Positions 11,388 through 24,022 of a stretch of 64,000 bases of DNA are shown here, piece after piece. The stretch comes from Thinopyrum elongatum (taxonomy: Eukaryota; Streptophyta; Magnoliopsida; Poales; Poaceae). The stretch is taken from positions 168,719,837-168,783,836 of the forward strand of contig CM022300.1 in assembly GCA_011799875.1 (NCBI GenBank). Reading direction: 5' to 3'. Position 1 is the first letter of the stretch, and each line of letters begins with the position of its first letter. Under the pieces are notes generated by a model that was not told the origin of the DNA, searched no databases, and saw only the letters and a program-made list of their open reading frames with translations. A program made the position numbers and the translations under genes.

Positions 11388-12300
11388 AAGAAGGAAGGTG
11401 ATGACGAAAGTGTTGAATGGGATGAAGAGGAAACCAGTGAGCAAGAGTTCCAGAAAGCCACTGAGGCCCTGTACATTGACGGAGGCAGGTCTTTGCACTC
11501 CTCTCACCGCCAGCTTAAACAATGGGCACGTGAGGTCAATGCCGTAGAGCCAACGACAGATTTCCGGAAACCACTCAAATGGTCCCGCACGCCCATCATC
11601 TTTGACGAAGAGGATCACCCTGACCGCACCACCGCAGTAGGGTGCTTGCCGTTGTTGGTTTTACCAATGATCCGCAACCTCAAGATCACAAAGAAGTTGG
11701 TTGATGGCGGGGCAGGGTTGAATCTAATTTCCCCCAAGGTAATCAGCAAGTTGCAAATATCAGATGAAGAGTTCAAGGTTACTGGCACATTTCAAGGAAT
11801 CAACCCCGACAGGAGCCATCGTAAGGGAAAGATCACACTGCCGGTGACGTTTGGAGGAGAATTGAACTACCAGACCAAGAAGATTGTGTTCGACGTGGTC
11901 GACTTCCTTTGCCGTACAATGGGATTCTCGGTCGTCCAGCTCTGGCGAAATTCATGGCGGCATCCCACTATGCCTATAATACTCTGAAGATGCCAGGACC
12001 AATGGGCGTCATCTTCATCCTGTCAGACAAGAAGGACGCAATCATATGCGTGGATTAGATGTACCGGGATGCGGTCGCTGCCAAGGCCGCAGAAGCCGTA
12101 GTTCCCACCAAGGAAAACAAGAAAGGAGAGAAAGCTAACGGGGATGCCGGCAAAGAATCCGGGAAGCGCGCCTCTCCGGAGTGCGCTGAACCCGTCGATG
12201 ATTTGCTAGAGAGTTCCACTAGCAAGAGATCCAATGTTGCTTCGCCTGCTGTGAAGAGGGTCCCGGCAGGGCTGGTTGGTGCTGTGGTACGTTCACCATT
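11388..12300 (+). pseudogene. TE-C aspartic protease region, broken
   Basis: The frame 11493-11987 carries the conserved retropepsin region. The active-site loop reads LVDGGAGLNLIS near 11698-11733, the DGGAG variant common to these plant Gypsy families in place of DTGA. It is followed by KITLPVTFGG. A small indel near 11915 moves the rest (ILGRPALAKFMA, YNTLKMPGP) to another frame, and TAG at 12056-12058 interrupts VD-MYRDAV. A lysine/glutamate-rich linker then leads to reverse transcriptase. The protease would release gag and pol products inside virus-like particles; this copy could not. Confidence 0.75.
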
Positions 12301-14589
12301 AGCTCCACCCTTGACAACAAATAGGAAAGTGCACTCGTTGCCTTCCTGCTGGCAAATGTCGATGTGTTTTCATGGCAACCATCTGACATCCCCGGCGTTC
12401 TCAGGGAGGTAATTGAGCACCACCTTGATGTCTGCCCTCATGCTCAGCCCGTCAAGCAGAAGGTCAGAAATCAAGCTTTGGAGCGGCAGCAATTCATTGC
12501 CGAAGAGATCAAGAAACTTGAAGCAGCTGGTTTGGTTAGAGGAGTGTTGCATCCAACATGGTTGGCGAACCCAGTGGTGGTGCGCAATGCGAATGGGAAA
12601 TGGAGGCTTTCCATAGACTTCACAGATCTAAACAAGGCATGCCCGAAGTACCCTTTCCCCTTGCCGTGTATCGACCAGATTGAGGAATCCACTTCCGGGT
12701 GTGATCTTCTTTCCTTCTTGGATGCATACTCCGGATACCAACAGATATTCATGTCTAAGGAAGACGAGGAGAAGAGCGCATTCATAACCCCATGTGGCAT
12801 GTACTGCTTTGTGCGGATGCCCTTCAGGTTAAAGAGCGCTGGGTCCACTTTTGCAAGAGCAGTGCAAATTGGGTTTGAGCCTGAGTTGCACAGGAATGTT
12901 TAAGCCTACATGGATGACATAGTGGTCAAAACCAAGGACAGATCAATGCTAATTTAGGACTTGGAAGAGACCTTTGCAAACCTGTGCAAGATCAACTTGA
13001 AGTTGAACCCTGAGAAGTGTGTGTTTGGCGTTCCCTCCCTCAAGCTACATGGTTTCTTTGTGTCCCACCGGGGGATAGAGGCCAACCCCGAAAAGATCAG
13101 AGTGATCGAGCAGATTCAAGCACCCAAGATAGTCAAGGACGTGAGGCATTTAACTGGATGTGTTGCCACGCTCAGTAGGTTCATTTCCAAGTCTGCCGAG
13201 CGCGCCCTGTCGTTCTTCAAAATTCTGAAGAAGGCAGGGCCCCTGAAGTGGACCCCAGAGGCAGAAGCAGCGTTGTGGTACTTAAAAGCCTATCTTTCCT
13301 CTGCTCCCACCTTGGTCGCTCCTAAACCACAAGAGCCATTGCTGCTATATTTGGCGGTAACTAATCAAGAGGTTAGTGCAGTGTTGGTGGCGTAGCGGGA
13401 AGTAGATGAAGGAGCAGCCGTAGCTACTGTCCTCCCCAGAGAAGGAAGTGAACCAATTGTGGCAAGGTTGGGTACGGATTAGGAGAAAGAAGAGCAGGGT
13501 GGTGAAGGCAATCCCGAGGCCACGGCATAGAAGAGGGTGGTGCACCGACCAGTTTACTTTGTTAGCTCCCTATTGCAAGGGGCTAGGTCAAGGTACTCTA
13601 GAATGCAGAAATTGATCTTCAGCCTCATCATGGCCTCAAGGAAACTACGTCACTACTCCCAAGCCCACGAGATCACAGTTGTCACCTGTTTCCCTTTGCA
13701 ACACATACTGAGGAACCTCGAGGCCACCGGCAGAATAGTTGAATGGGCATTAGAGTTGTCAAGTTTTGGTCTGAAGTATGAAAGTACCTCAACCATTCAG
13801 AGTAGGGCACTATCGAAGTTCATTCCAGAATGGACACCTACTCCAGATGAAGAGACACCAGAAACAGTTATCCCCGGCAAGGAAGCACACCAAGAGTGGA
13901 TCATGTATTTTTATGGTGCCTTCTAATTGCAAGGCGCAAGGGCTAGCGTGCTCTTCGTTGCGCCCACCGGAAAGCACATCAAGTATGTGGGCCAAATGCA
14001 TTCTCCCCGGGAGAAAGCTACCAACAACACTGCAGAATATGAAGGGCTCCTTGCTGGACTCAGGATTGCAGTAGAGTTGCGGATCAAGAAGTTGATCATC
14101 CGTGGAGATTCGCAGCTTGTGGTGAGACAGGTTAACAAGGATTACCAGAGTCCATTGATGGAGGCATATGTCGAAGAAGTGAGAAGGTTGGAGGAACACT
14201 TTGATGGATTGCAAACAGAGCATGTGCCGCGTGCGGAAAATAGCACTGCTGATTATTTGTCAAAGTGTGCCGCACAAAAGCTCCCTATGGAACAAGGGAC
14301 CTTTGTCCTTCATCTGACACAACCATCAGCATCTCCGTTGTTGATGGCTAGGAAAAGGAGGAAGCTGGACTCCGGCAAGTCTTTACCGGCAGGGCCTCCA
14401 CTGGTCCCCGGTAGAGAAGCTGCTGGGAATAACCCTACCTCGCTTGGTGAGCTGCACTCTTCCGCAGGACCACAAGTCCTTGCGGTCGAGGTAGGCGCTC
14501 CCACGAGTGAGGAGGTGCCATTGGTTATAGTTATCGAGCCACGACCTCCAACTTGGGCGCGGCACATTGTCCGCTACCTCCAAACTTGA
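12301..14589 (+). pseudogene. TE-C reverse transcriptase and RNase H, broken
   Basis: The reverse transcriptase fingers and palm are clear: LANPVVVRNANGKWRLSIDF, then FLDAYSGYQQI (first catalytic Asp present, usual His replaced by Gln), MPFRLKSAGSTF, and the YMDD box near 12907. Stops fall at 12901 (TAA), 12955, 13393, 13480 and 13528 (all TAG), and 13924 (TAA). RNase H follows (NNTAEYEGLLAGL, RGDSQLVV), but its first catalytic Asp is Tyr (MYFYGAF for the expected FDG). Most TAGs fall where family-1 relatives or the local motif suggest glutamine. The domain order RT, RNase H, integrase marks Ty3/Gypsy. Confidence 0.85.
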
Positions 14590-15765
14590 GAACTTTCCGA
14601 AGAGCAAGAAGAAGCTGAAAGAGTAGCCCGGAGGGCCAGTATGTATCAGTTTGTCAATGACACATTATACAGAAGGAGGCCCAATGGTGTGAAATTGAAG
14701 TGCATTTGCCGGGAAGAGGGGAAGGAACTGTTGGCTCCCATATTGGATCAAGAGCCTTGGTTGGAAAAGCTTTCCGACAAGGTTTCTACTGGCCCACGGC
14801 CCTTCAAGATGCAATTGAGCTAGTCACCAGATGTGAAGCCTGCCAGTTCCACTCCAAGAATATCCATCAACCTGCTCAAGCTCTCCACATGATCTCTTTG
14901 TCATGGCCATTTTGGATCTGGGGGCTCGACATCTTGGGCCCCTTCCCCGGTACTATTGGGGGCTTTGAATTCTTGTACGTTGCAATCGACAAGTTTACAA
15001 AGTGGCCGGAAGTGGAGCCTGTGAGGAAGGTAACCGCACAATTAGCTATCAAGTTCTTGAAGGGATTGGTGTGTCGTTTCGGAGTACCCGCCATAGTCAT
15101 CACTGACAACTGCACCCAATTCACAACCCGCGCCTTCATGCAATACGTTCAAACCCTCGGAAGCAAGGTTTCGTTCGCCTCTGTTGCTCATCCAAGGAGC
15201 AATGGACAAGCTGAGAGGATGAATGTTGAAGTGCTATGTGGGCTCAAGACAAGGACTTCTGATAAGCTGCAAAAGTGCGATAGAAGCTGGATCGACGAGC
15301 TGCCGGTGGTTCTTTGGTCCCTACGTACAACACCAAATCGAGCTACCGGCCAGACTCCCTTCTCCCTAGTCTATGGGGCAGAAGCAGTGCTCCCCACAGA
15401 ACTCATATACGGGTCACCTCGAGTATTTTCCTATGATGAAGTAGAGCAAGAGCAGCACCGGCATGACGATGCCGTGCTCCTTGAGGAGAACCGTCTTTGA
15501 GCTGCTGTGCGTGCTGCACGCTACCAGCAAGCCCTGCGCCGCTATCACAGCCGCATGGGTCCATGCCTGGAGCCTTGAGGAAGGTGACCTTGTCCTTAGG
15601 CATGTTCAGTCCACCAAGGGTACCAACAAGTTGACACCGAAGTGGGAAGGCCCTTACCGGGTTGTACGAGTCACCAGACCTTGCGCAGTCCGTTTGGAGA
15701 CCGAAGATGGCATCAAAATGCAAAACTCATGGAACATTGAGCATCTTCGCAAGTTCTACCCATAA
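14590..15765 (+). pseudogene. TE-C integrase, broken
   Basis: Follows TGA 14587-14589 without a gap (LSEEQEEAERVARRAS). A frameshift near 14700-14760 removes the HH half of the HHCC zinc finger; the CX2C half survives (RCEACQFH). The DDE core is recognisable: Asp in WGLDILGPFPG, Asp in ITDNCTQF (usual TDNG is TDNC), Glu in SNGQAERMN. It continues through ELPVVLWSLRTTP and SLVYGAEAVLPTE. TGA 15498-15500 and a frameshift near 15555 split the C-terminus, which ends in the family-typical WNIEHLRKFYP before TAA. I see no chromodomain. Confidence 0.85.
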
Positions 15766-16791
15766 GGCGCGGCTGCCGGGCCCTGCCCCGTCAGCCACCC
15801 TTTTGCATAAGCCTTGCCGATGCGTAGGTAACCCTTTGTACAAAGCCAGGCGCAGACCCTGAGCACACATAATAAAATGATGCGCTAGCGCCCTAAAAAC
15901 ATGCATGCATGATTAGCTTAGAAAAAACTTGCCATGATTATTTAGATTGGATCATATGCTGCTATGTTTTCCTCTGCGCTAACTACAGGGTTCTTGCTGC
16001 AGACTTAATCCTGGGAAGGAGAGATGGAAACAAGCTTGCATATCAATCTCCGAGAGACCAAACAGATAAGTTCCCTTTTATCCATAACATGTCTCTGTAA
16101 GAAGAAAACTTGTGCATAGAGAAACCTTGTCACCTTCAAAACATTTGTGCTCCCATCCTTTGATCTGAACGTTGTTTCGGTCAAGATGGTTGTAGTGGCA
16201 TTTAATAGAGAAGGATCGAGAAGGAGCCAGTTCCCTTCTCTAGTTTTAAGCCCGGAAGGCCAAGCCCCGAGGCAACAATGGAGGGCACCAGCAAGCTAGC
16301 TTGCCGAGAAAACTTGTTTACTTAAAAGTATAGAGGCGTTCCTCCTCTGCATGGATAAGATACATGCGCAAGTACCCGGCAAGGCATGTCTCTTTTCAAT
16401 AATATGCAGATAAACAAGTACAAACCTTACAAAGCACAAACATGGGTAAAAGAGATTACATATTTAAGAATAAAATTTGGCTAGCGCCTACTTTGAAATA
16501 TAAAAAGGGCAGATGCCTCGTAATGCCTTTATTGCCCTCCTTCTCCCAGGGTTCGTCTCGAGTGTGAAAAGGGTAAAAGGAGTGCCTAGGCGAGGTGCAC
16601 GCGGCATAAGGCACCAAGAGAGCTTCCCCCGGCAGCCGTCCGGAAGAGGCTGGTGATGATGTTGCCAGGGCGGGGAAGAATCAAAGAACGGAGGAACAAG
16701 CAGGCGGTGTGAGACGAAGGCGTCGGTGCCAACGTACTCCGACCTGACGGCCTGCCACCCGCCTTCCTCGTCTTCGCCAGTTTCCTCCTCG

Positions 16792-17325
16792 TCACTGTCG
16801 CTTCGAGAAGACGCCGGGCCCCTGGCCCGTCACTTCCCCTGGAGAGGCTGCTGATGGTGGTGGTGGCGCCCAAGGTGCGTTGAGGACACCGCCCCCCACC
16901 ATGGTAGGCAGGAGGACCTCACCATCTTCAGCATCGCCCCCGACCTCGCCGGAGAGGGTGGTGCTGGGATCACTAAAGATCCCAAGCACGGCGCCATAGG
17001 CGAGCACCAGAAGCCCTGAAGACTCCACCAACGGGTCTTCAAACTCCAGCAGCTTGCGGCAGAGGTGACACCCCTGCCCCGGATGGATAGCTCGTATGGA
17101 GGGTGCGAGCGCTCTGCCATTAAGGAGAGGCGCGACGCCTTCCATACCAGAGTCGACACGGTAGCCATGATTGTGCTGCCACCAACTTCGACTGTCCCAA
17201 CCACAGCCACTGCGTCTCCCGCGGCCACGGACCAGACTCACTTCCTGAGTATCAGCATGAGCCTCCGGGATCATCACTCCCAAGCCGAGGCCCGTAGCCA
17301 GGCCCCGACCTCTTTCCCTCGGCAT
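16792..17325 (-). CDS. Antisense ORF inside TE-C, unknown function
   Basis: 177 codons without interruption from an ATG at 17325, in a region where the sense strand has no coding potential. A consensus TATAAAAG lies on the same strand at 17397-17404, about 70 nt upstream, a plausible promoter spacing. The protein starts MPRERGRGLATG, is glycine/arginine-rich at the N-terminus, and has a more ordered middle (KLLEFEDPLVESSGLLVL). I recognise no domain. The position between integrase and the 3' LTR on the opposite strand is that of the antisense genes of TE-B, TE-E and TE-F. It may be a decayed version of one of them, or a chance ORF in GC-rich DNA. Confidence 0.35.
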   Translation of the reverse strand: MPRERGRGLATGLGLGVMIPEAHADTQEVSLVRGRGRRSGCGWDSRSWWQHNHGYRVDSGMEGVAPLLNGRALAPSIRAIHPGQGCHLCRKLLEFEDPLVESSGLLVLAYGAVLGIFSDPSTTLSGEVGGDAEDGEVLLPTMVGGGVLNAPWAPPPPSAASPGEVTGQGPGVFSKRQ

Positions 17326-17396
17326 AAAGAAGAAGAAGGCAAGCAAGAAGAAGTAGAAGATGCAAGGATGAATGCCTCTGTTCCCCCTCGCGCTCC

Positions 17397-17404
17397 CTTT
17401 TATA
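17397..17404 (-). promoter_or_regulatory. TATA box upstream of the TE-C antisense ORF
   Basis: TATAAAAG followed by GGG on the minus strand, about 70 nt upstream of the ATG at 17325. It is not part of an LTR. Confidence 0.4.
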
Positions 17405-17871
17405 GACGAGCTAGGATCGGGGGCTGGTTCACCACCTCCCCCCTGGGGGCTCCTTCAAATCCGACCCATTTATGCCGCTGATGGCGGCCTGACTCGTCGA
17501 CCGCCCTCTTGCACCAATCCGGGTCGATTGGATTTCTGCCCCAACACTCTTTCGTGCGCCATACGCATCCGTTACCTACCCCACGCGATGCATGTGGCGT
17601 ACGTGGCAGAAAGGACGAGCGTAGTGGGAAGAGTGAGATGGCAGTTACCTCCCCGTGAATAAAAGTAATTCACGGGCCATTACAAAGATGGCCCCATCGC
17701 GTTTGGCGTCGCGCATAGCACGGGAAAACCGGAAACTGACTCAAGCACAGGTTAATGAAGAAGCAAGGAAAATATCAAGAAGAGAGCCATCGCAAGCGCC
17801 CAGCCTGTGTACCTGATAGGGCCTACCCCAACGGTGCTCGGCAGTACATTCGGGCCAGGCCTGGGGGCTCC

Positions 17872-18155
17872 TGTCGGTGCAACAAACCTTCATGTATGTT
17901 GCCTAGACTGTACACAAGCACAATGGTGAGGATACAACGGCACCAAGCTCCAAAGTCAAGACCTAGCCAAAGAGAGAGCTCTTTGAGGAATCAAAGGGCG
18001 GATCAACAAGACCAAGACAAGCCAAGGGAACAAGATGTCACTAAGAAAAGACCTCCCTTACCGGGCAGGCGAGCCTGGTTAGGTTGAGGCCTCACCAAGA
18101 ACAAGTCCCGAGATTTCCCCGGTAGGCATGCCGGGGCCGCCAAGGGCAAATCTCC
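17872..18155 (+). repeat. 3' LTR of TE-C, left part
   Basis: Starts TGTCGGTGCAAC and matches 8370-8654 closely. It is cut by TE-D at the TCTCC target and continues at 39157. Confidence 0.9.
18151..18155. repeat. TSD of TE-D, left copy (TCTCC)
   Basis: TCTCC before TE-D recurs at 39152-39156 after it. The uninterrupted 5' LTR of TE-C has a single TCTCC at this site. Confidence 0.92.
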
Positions 18156-20072
18156 TATGAGGACCCCGATCCTAAGTCACACCGATCTAGCATGTAACAC
18201 AACATATCACTTTGCGGCCTCACGCACGGTATCCCCACGGGTGCCACCTTACCTGGCCCGGGACCGTTTGCGCCTTTTGGCTCACGTATATGATAGCGTC
18301 GCTAGCATCCATATGACAGAGAACCTGGGCCGACGTGACTAGTCGTAAACCCAAGGTGGCACTAACTTATAGGGACAGGCATACATCACCCAGCAATGCA
18401 CGTGTCGGTCATCAACGTATGAACCCAAGTCATAGCAAGCTACAAGGACTTACAGGAACAACGCGTGACATTTCCCCGAAGGGACAGACACAGGAGCAAA
18501 GAAGGACACATGCCGATCATCCCATGTGTTCTAGAGCAGTAGCAAGCTACCATGGCTCAGTGGAAGCACTAGGAGACATTTCCCCATAAGTGAGGCTACC
18601 AAGAATAAACAACTAGATTGTCGGATCCCACACATACGAAGCATTTCAAAATCATACACACAATATGCTCGATATGTGCAAATACAACATGGCATCACAA
18701 CAAAACTCTATGACTCAAAGTATTTATTCAGAAGGCTCCGAAGAGTCATACATAGTAAGAATTGCAATCATGGGTCACATGACCCAACATACAGAGCATA
18801 CAAGCAACGGAAGCATAACATTTCTGAGTACAGACAACTACAAATGGAAAAGGCTGAGAAGCCTGACTATCTACAAGACCCTCCCAAGGGTACAAGATTG
18901 TAGCTGAGGTAACAAGCTAAATGTCGAAGTCCACGCGGAACTACTAGTGAGACTGAAGTCTCCTCTGCAAAAACATAAATTGAGAAAATGTGAGTACAAA
19001 TGTACCCAGCAAGACTTACATCAGAACTAGCTACATATGCATCAGTATCAACAAAGGGGGTGGTGGAGTTTAACTGCAGCAAGCCAGCTTTGACTCAATG
19101 GCTATCCTGTACTACGACTGCTGGTAACACTTTTCAGGTGGGGCACACGAGTCCACATATTCACCATATCAATACACCACTATGGATCCGCCCCTGTCTC
19201 CCTACGACAAGGCCATCCATAGCACTCATGCTTATCTTGCGCATTTTAGAGTATCCACTTTCACTTGTCTATGAACTGCATAAGCAACCAAGTAGTCCAT
19301 TACCGCGGACGCGGCTATTCGAATAGATTGATAACCCTGCAGGGGTGTACTTCTTCACACACGCTTTCACCACTTATCGCCGCTTACACAACATGTACTC
19401 GGCAACCTTCAAGCGGAAGCCCAGCGAGGGTGTCGACCACGACCTGACTAACCACACAAGTCTCTAGTCCAGGTTTATCGTCTATTCAGGTTCCATCCGC
19501 AGGGAGTCCGGCCGAGGTTTCCACTACGGCCCCGAACATTGTGTGCAGGGTTCCCGAGTCACCAAACGGGCGACTCGGTACACCGGCCCACGTGCCTACC
19601 GCATCACAGCCCACCCCTAGGGTCAGCGCTGCGCACGGCCTCCAGCATACTACAAACACCAGAAACTACTTGCAAATCCTAGACCGAGGACAGGGTAATT
19701 AATAAGTCGAGAGGGTCCATTGGTTTCGGGCCCAACGCGTGGTAGTAGCTGATCTTGAGTCACACACACAGAACTCAGGTTCTAGGGACGGTTCCAATGA
19801 GACAACCCACCATGTGCTCCTACATGACCTCTCATCGATACCTTTACCAAAACATGTTCACACTTCACTCTCATTACCGACACAACCATTTCACTCCAAT
19901 CCATCACCCAGATGAACCAGACCTGACACAACTCTAAGCATAGCAGGCATAGCATGGTAGGAAACACAACATGGCTCAATCAACTCCTACACATGCTAGT
20001 GGGTTTCATCTATTTACTGTGGCAAAGACAGGTCATGCAGAGGATAGGGGTTTAACTACTGCAGCACACAAC
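18156..20072 (-). repeat. 3' LTR of TE-D, left part
   Basis: Matches 35246-37165 almost base for base. The terminal TGTCA has decayed to TATGA. It is interrupted by TE-E. With 29805-31796 it totals 3909 bp, against 3906 bp for the partner. Confidence 0.92.
20068..20072. repeat. TSD of TE-E, left copy (ACAAC, decayed)
   Basis: ACAAC here pairs with ATAGC at 29800-29804. The uninterrupted partner LTR of TE-D reads ACAGC at the same site (about 37159-37163), so each copy has one transition from the ancestral ACAGC. Confidence 0.8.
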
Positions 20073-20985
20073 TGTCGGATTCGGGGTTCCGTAGACCCTT
20101 GAGAGGCACCAACTCTAGGGTGCGTGCGACGAACTCTCTCTCCCCAGCCTGCCTGCTCAATGATTCCACAGCCTAGCTCGACGAACCCAAGGAACAAGAG
20201 ACACAACAGTTTATCCTGGTTTGGGCCACCTTGCGGTGTAATACCCTACTCCAGCTTTGTGGTGGATTGCCTCGGGGGGCTGAGGATGAACTAGTACAGA
20301 GGTGGAACAACCTTAGGAGGTGAGGTGTTCTTGAGCTCGATGAGCTGGTGAGGTGGTGAAGGTGGAATGGATCTGGTCCAGCTCCGGTTGTTCTCGGTTC
20401 TCTCTCTCTCTATGGTGGTGGCTAAGCCCTATTTATAGTGGCCTTGGTCCTCTTCCCAAATGTAGGCGGGAAGGGATCCCACAACGGCCAAATTTGAAGG
20501 GAGACAAATAGTACAAGTTATCCTGACAAAAGTAGTCTTCGCCTGCAAAAGCCTCTGGTGGTGACGATGCGGTGGGCTCCTTGATGACCTCCGTCCTGTC
20601 GTGCTGGCGGTCCTGGTGTTGTTGCACAGATATGGAAACCTTTGCTTGATTCCTCGGGACTCCACGCCTGCGCTTGCCTCCTTTCAACCAAAGAGGAAAC
20701 TGGTACACTGTGCCCGCTGGCGCCCGCCTAGTCCTGGTCATCATGGCTCACGTCAGGTGAACCTCGCGAGGTGCAGCTTACATTGATATCTCCGCTCCTC
20801 GGGAGCCAGCCTGGGGAGGCCGCCCCTCGTGGAGGTCTTGGTGTCGTCCGCCTCGCGAGGCTTGGCCCCTCGCGAGGGTCTGGAATTGTCGTTGCTGAAG
20901 CTGGGCCGTACCAGGCCGATGATGGAGCCACGCCACGGGCCACAGGCAGGCAAGTCTGGGCACCCCCGGTCCCAGGACGGCGACA
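20073..20985 (-). repeat. 3' LTR of TE-E (family-1)
   Basis: 913 bp, TGTCGGATTC to GGCGACA. The polypurine tract is adjacent (gtagcccctgggccc on plus). Confidence 0.92.
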
Positions 20986-21275
20986 GTAGCCCCTGGGCCC
21001 AAGGTGCCCTTGAACTTGGCTTCGAGGCGAAGCCAAAGGGCAAGTGCGGAGCGCCGCGGGCCCTAACCGCCTGCAGCCTTGGTTGCCGCATGGCGATTGA
21101 TGGGACGTGGGCACCTCCGCTCCCCCAAGCTGCCTCGGCAACTGCTTTCGACTGACAAAAGGGCTGGGGCCCGCTGCAAAACCTTTGTTGCCTTCCTTTC
21201 ATCTTGCCCCAGATCCCCTTCTCCTTCTGCCTAGAAAACTCTCAGATCCGTCAATCTCCCCTGAGCTCGCCACCA

Positions 21276-24022
21276 ATGGCTTCCGAGCAGGCAGGATCTT
21301 CAGCCGCGGCCGCGCGCTCTATCCCCTGGCATGAGCCGGCCTTGAGGGCATCCACCATCACCGAGGAGAAGCACCTCGGCTCCGCGCTCCACCTGATGGC
21401 GGGGGGTAGCAACAAGGGGGGTGAGACGAAGCTCTGGGTCAGCTCCGCCAAGCCGGAAGCTTTGGGGAGCACCGTCTACCCCTTCTTCTGGCACATCGTC
21501 CTCGTCGGGTTGGTTCCCCCTTTATCCAAATTCTTCTACGCCGTCCTCCGCCATTACGGGCTCCATGCCCTCCATCTTCATCCCAACTCTGTCCTCCTCC
21601 TGTCGGTCTTCGCCTTTTACTGCGAAGCGTTCTTGGGGGTGATGCCCTCTGTTGCACTTCTCCGCCACTTCTTCTACCTTCGGATCAACGGTAGCCAGTG
21701 CTCGGGGTGCGCCAGCTTCATTGCTGCCAACGGCAGCAATGCGATCTCTCGGATGGAGAAAAAGGTGGATACCTTCTGGAACAAGTGGATCTTCCATGAT
21801 GCCAAGCGCACTGACGTTCGGCTGGAACTATTGACCTCGCAGCCGGCACCCCTAGAAGGATGGGCTCACGAGAAGCTCACCGATCCCAGGGCGGAGCTGT
21901 TGCTGGAGAGGATGGCAGTAGACCTGAAGACCGATGACCCGAAGGCAGAGAAGCTGACAGGGGCCATGATTGTCAAGGAATTCCTGACGCAGCACCTGGC
22001 TCCACTCCAGGCACACTCGCGTCCCCTGTGGAAGCTCAAGGGCGTAGAAGAGGGTCTCCGGCTGCGCCCGGATGACTTGTCCAAGGAGGAGCTGGACAAA
22101 ATCGTCCGCGCCCTGCTTGGAGTGGATCAGGGCTTCCCCCCGTACACCCATCTTCTGCTGTACCGCTGCCCTGATGGGGAGAAGATTGCTGATGCCATGC
22201 CTGTCTTCAACGAGCGCGGGCTCGCACCTCAGGGGCCTTCCCAGCCTCCGAGCTCCTCTGTTCCGGTGTCCGCCGGCGAGCCCGGCGAGGTAGAGGGGTC
22301 AGACTCAGAGGCAACATGGGAAAGTGCGGGGGAGATCTCCCCTCTGCGCCAGACCGATCTCCTCCGCGACCTCTCTGATGATGATGATGCCAGTGAGTAC
22401 CCAGTCAGGGAGGCGCCGCGGTCCGCAGGCCTCACCATGCTGTCCAAGGGCACCCCTCCAAAGAAGCTGAAGTCGGCGGTCACGAAGAACGGCAGGTCGG
22501 CACTGATCTCTAAAGGCGGCGCCCCCACCTCGCCGCCAGTCGTTGCTGCTACAAAGCCGGTCGTGCACCTGCCTGTTCCTGAGGGCATGACGGCTCCCAT
22601 GCCCGCGAAGCCTGCGGGCCTCGCGCTCCTGAAGAGGGCGAGGGACTACGTTGCTACGGACCATTAAGTGCGCCATCTTGCCTTTGCTTCCAGCTCTTGT
22701 CTTGGTATCTTAACGTCCGCCTGCTCTGTGGCTAGGCCAACGTCAGCGGCAAAGAAGAAAAAGGAGGAGGGTGTAGCTGTTGCCGCGACGAAGGTGCTTG
22801 CCGCAGCCGCACCACCTTCGGCGCAAAAGGACGGGGACAGCCTGCGCGCTCCTGCAGCCGGGTCGTCTCCTGGTGGCTCGAAGACCTAGCCTCGGGAGGA
22901 AGCGTCCCCTGCAGTCGGGCCTCCTCAGGAGGCGCTCGCCCTCAGCTCACCTGCCGAGGCCTCGAAGCCTCCGAAGCCCCCAGCCTCTTCTAGCGCTGCT
23001 GCTTCGCCAGCCCTGGTGCCTGCACCGTCTCCTCCCTCGTCCATCGCGCCGGTGAACCATGGCTCTTCTGCTGCGCCCGGTGCTCTGGAGGAGGCCCTTT
23101 CCGCGCTGAACTAGCTTCGCGTCGACCTTCAAGGTGCCGACCGCCCCCTGGCGTCTGGGCGCCTGGAGCAGGTCTCGGGGTGGATTCGAGCCGACGCATT
23201 CGTTAGGATGGCCTGGCAGCAAGCCGTGACAGCCTCGGAGGAAGGTGAGAAGGCAGCCAGCTTGGCTGCGGCCACCCGCGACGCGGCGATGAAGGACGCC
23301 GAGGCTGCCGAGGAGCGCTGCTGAGCGGCGAAGGCCGAGCTGAGTACCCTTCGCAACGAGCAGGCCGCCGAGGCCCGTCAGCTCAAGGTGCAGGAGGAGG
23401 AGTTGAAGGCCCAGAAAGCTGCAATTGCTGATCGTGATGCCGAGCCGGAGCGGGCAGACCGGGAACAGGCCGGAGAGCGCGGCCGCCTGGAGAAACTGAT
23501 GGAGGAGGTGGAGGCGAAGAAGGCCCAGCTGGAGACCAGGGAGAAGCTCCTTGCCAAGGCTGAGGATGTAGCCGCCGCGAGGCGCACTGCCTTTGACTCC
23601 CTCGAACGGAGGTCCCGCAAGGCACTGCAAGACCTTTACGGGAGCGAGTTGAAGGAGCCACTGGTGACCTCGGAGGAGGGCCCCGCCGAGCTACTCCCCA
23701 AGCTGGTCACGGCGCTCGAGGGCGTCGTTGTTGGATTTGGCCCATGGTGGAAGGGGAGGCCCGCGCACTTTCAACCTCGGCCGTGACACGCGTCCTCTAC
23801 CACCTCCGTCTTCAGGACCCCAACTTTGACCTCAGTGCCATGCTTGAGCCTGTGAACCCGGATCGCTACACTGCCATTGCTGAAGCCGTGAAGGACCAGG
23901 TGGAGGCCCTGCTGTAGATGTTCCTTGCCGTCGACCCCGCGACTACGGCCGGCAGCACGGGCGACGGCGACGTCGTCGACGATGGGGCTCCCCAGGCTGG
24001 CGATGGTGGTGCCCAAGGCTGA
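21276..24022 (+). pseudogene. TE-E antisense gene: Transposase_28-like N-terminus plus coiled coil
   Basis: ATG at 21276 in a good plant context (caccaATGGCT). The 464-codon first frame contains a region typical of the 'putative gypsy type transposon' domain (Pfam Transposase_28): VPPLSKFFYAVLRHYGLHAL, HPNSVLLLSVFAFYCEAFLG, ALLRHFFYLR. It ends at TAA 22665-22667, where the TE-F relative has an intron donor; here GTAAGT has become TTAAGT. After an acceptor-like ctag near 22735 the frame resumes with KKKK, a Ser/Pro/Ala-rich linker, and a long charged coiled coil (about 23200-23620), ending with LEGVV and DPNFDL-type motifs. Stops at 22887 (TAG), 23112 (TAG), 23322 (TGA) and 23914 (TAG), plus a frameshift near 23740, disable it. 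The role of these antisense proteins is unknown to me. Confidence 0.7.

Larger units (their letters stand above)
15766..17871 (+). other. TE-C 3' non-coding part with polypurine tract
   Basis: No plus-strand coding sequence. The last bases before the LTR (aggcctgggggctcc) form the expected polypurine tract. An antisense ORF lies at 16792-17325. Confidence 0.7.

Noticed and set aside
18665..18907. ORFs repeated at 18665 and 35755 as a possible conserved small protein
   Set aside because: They are the two LTR copies of TE-D. Other ORFs across the pair differ by stops, and the frame has no motif.
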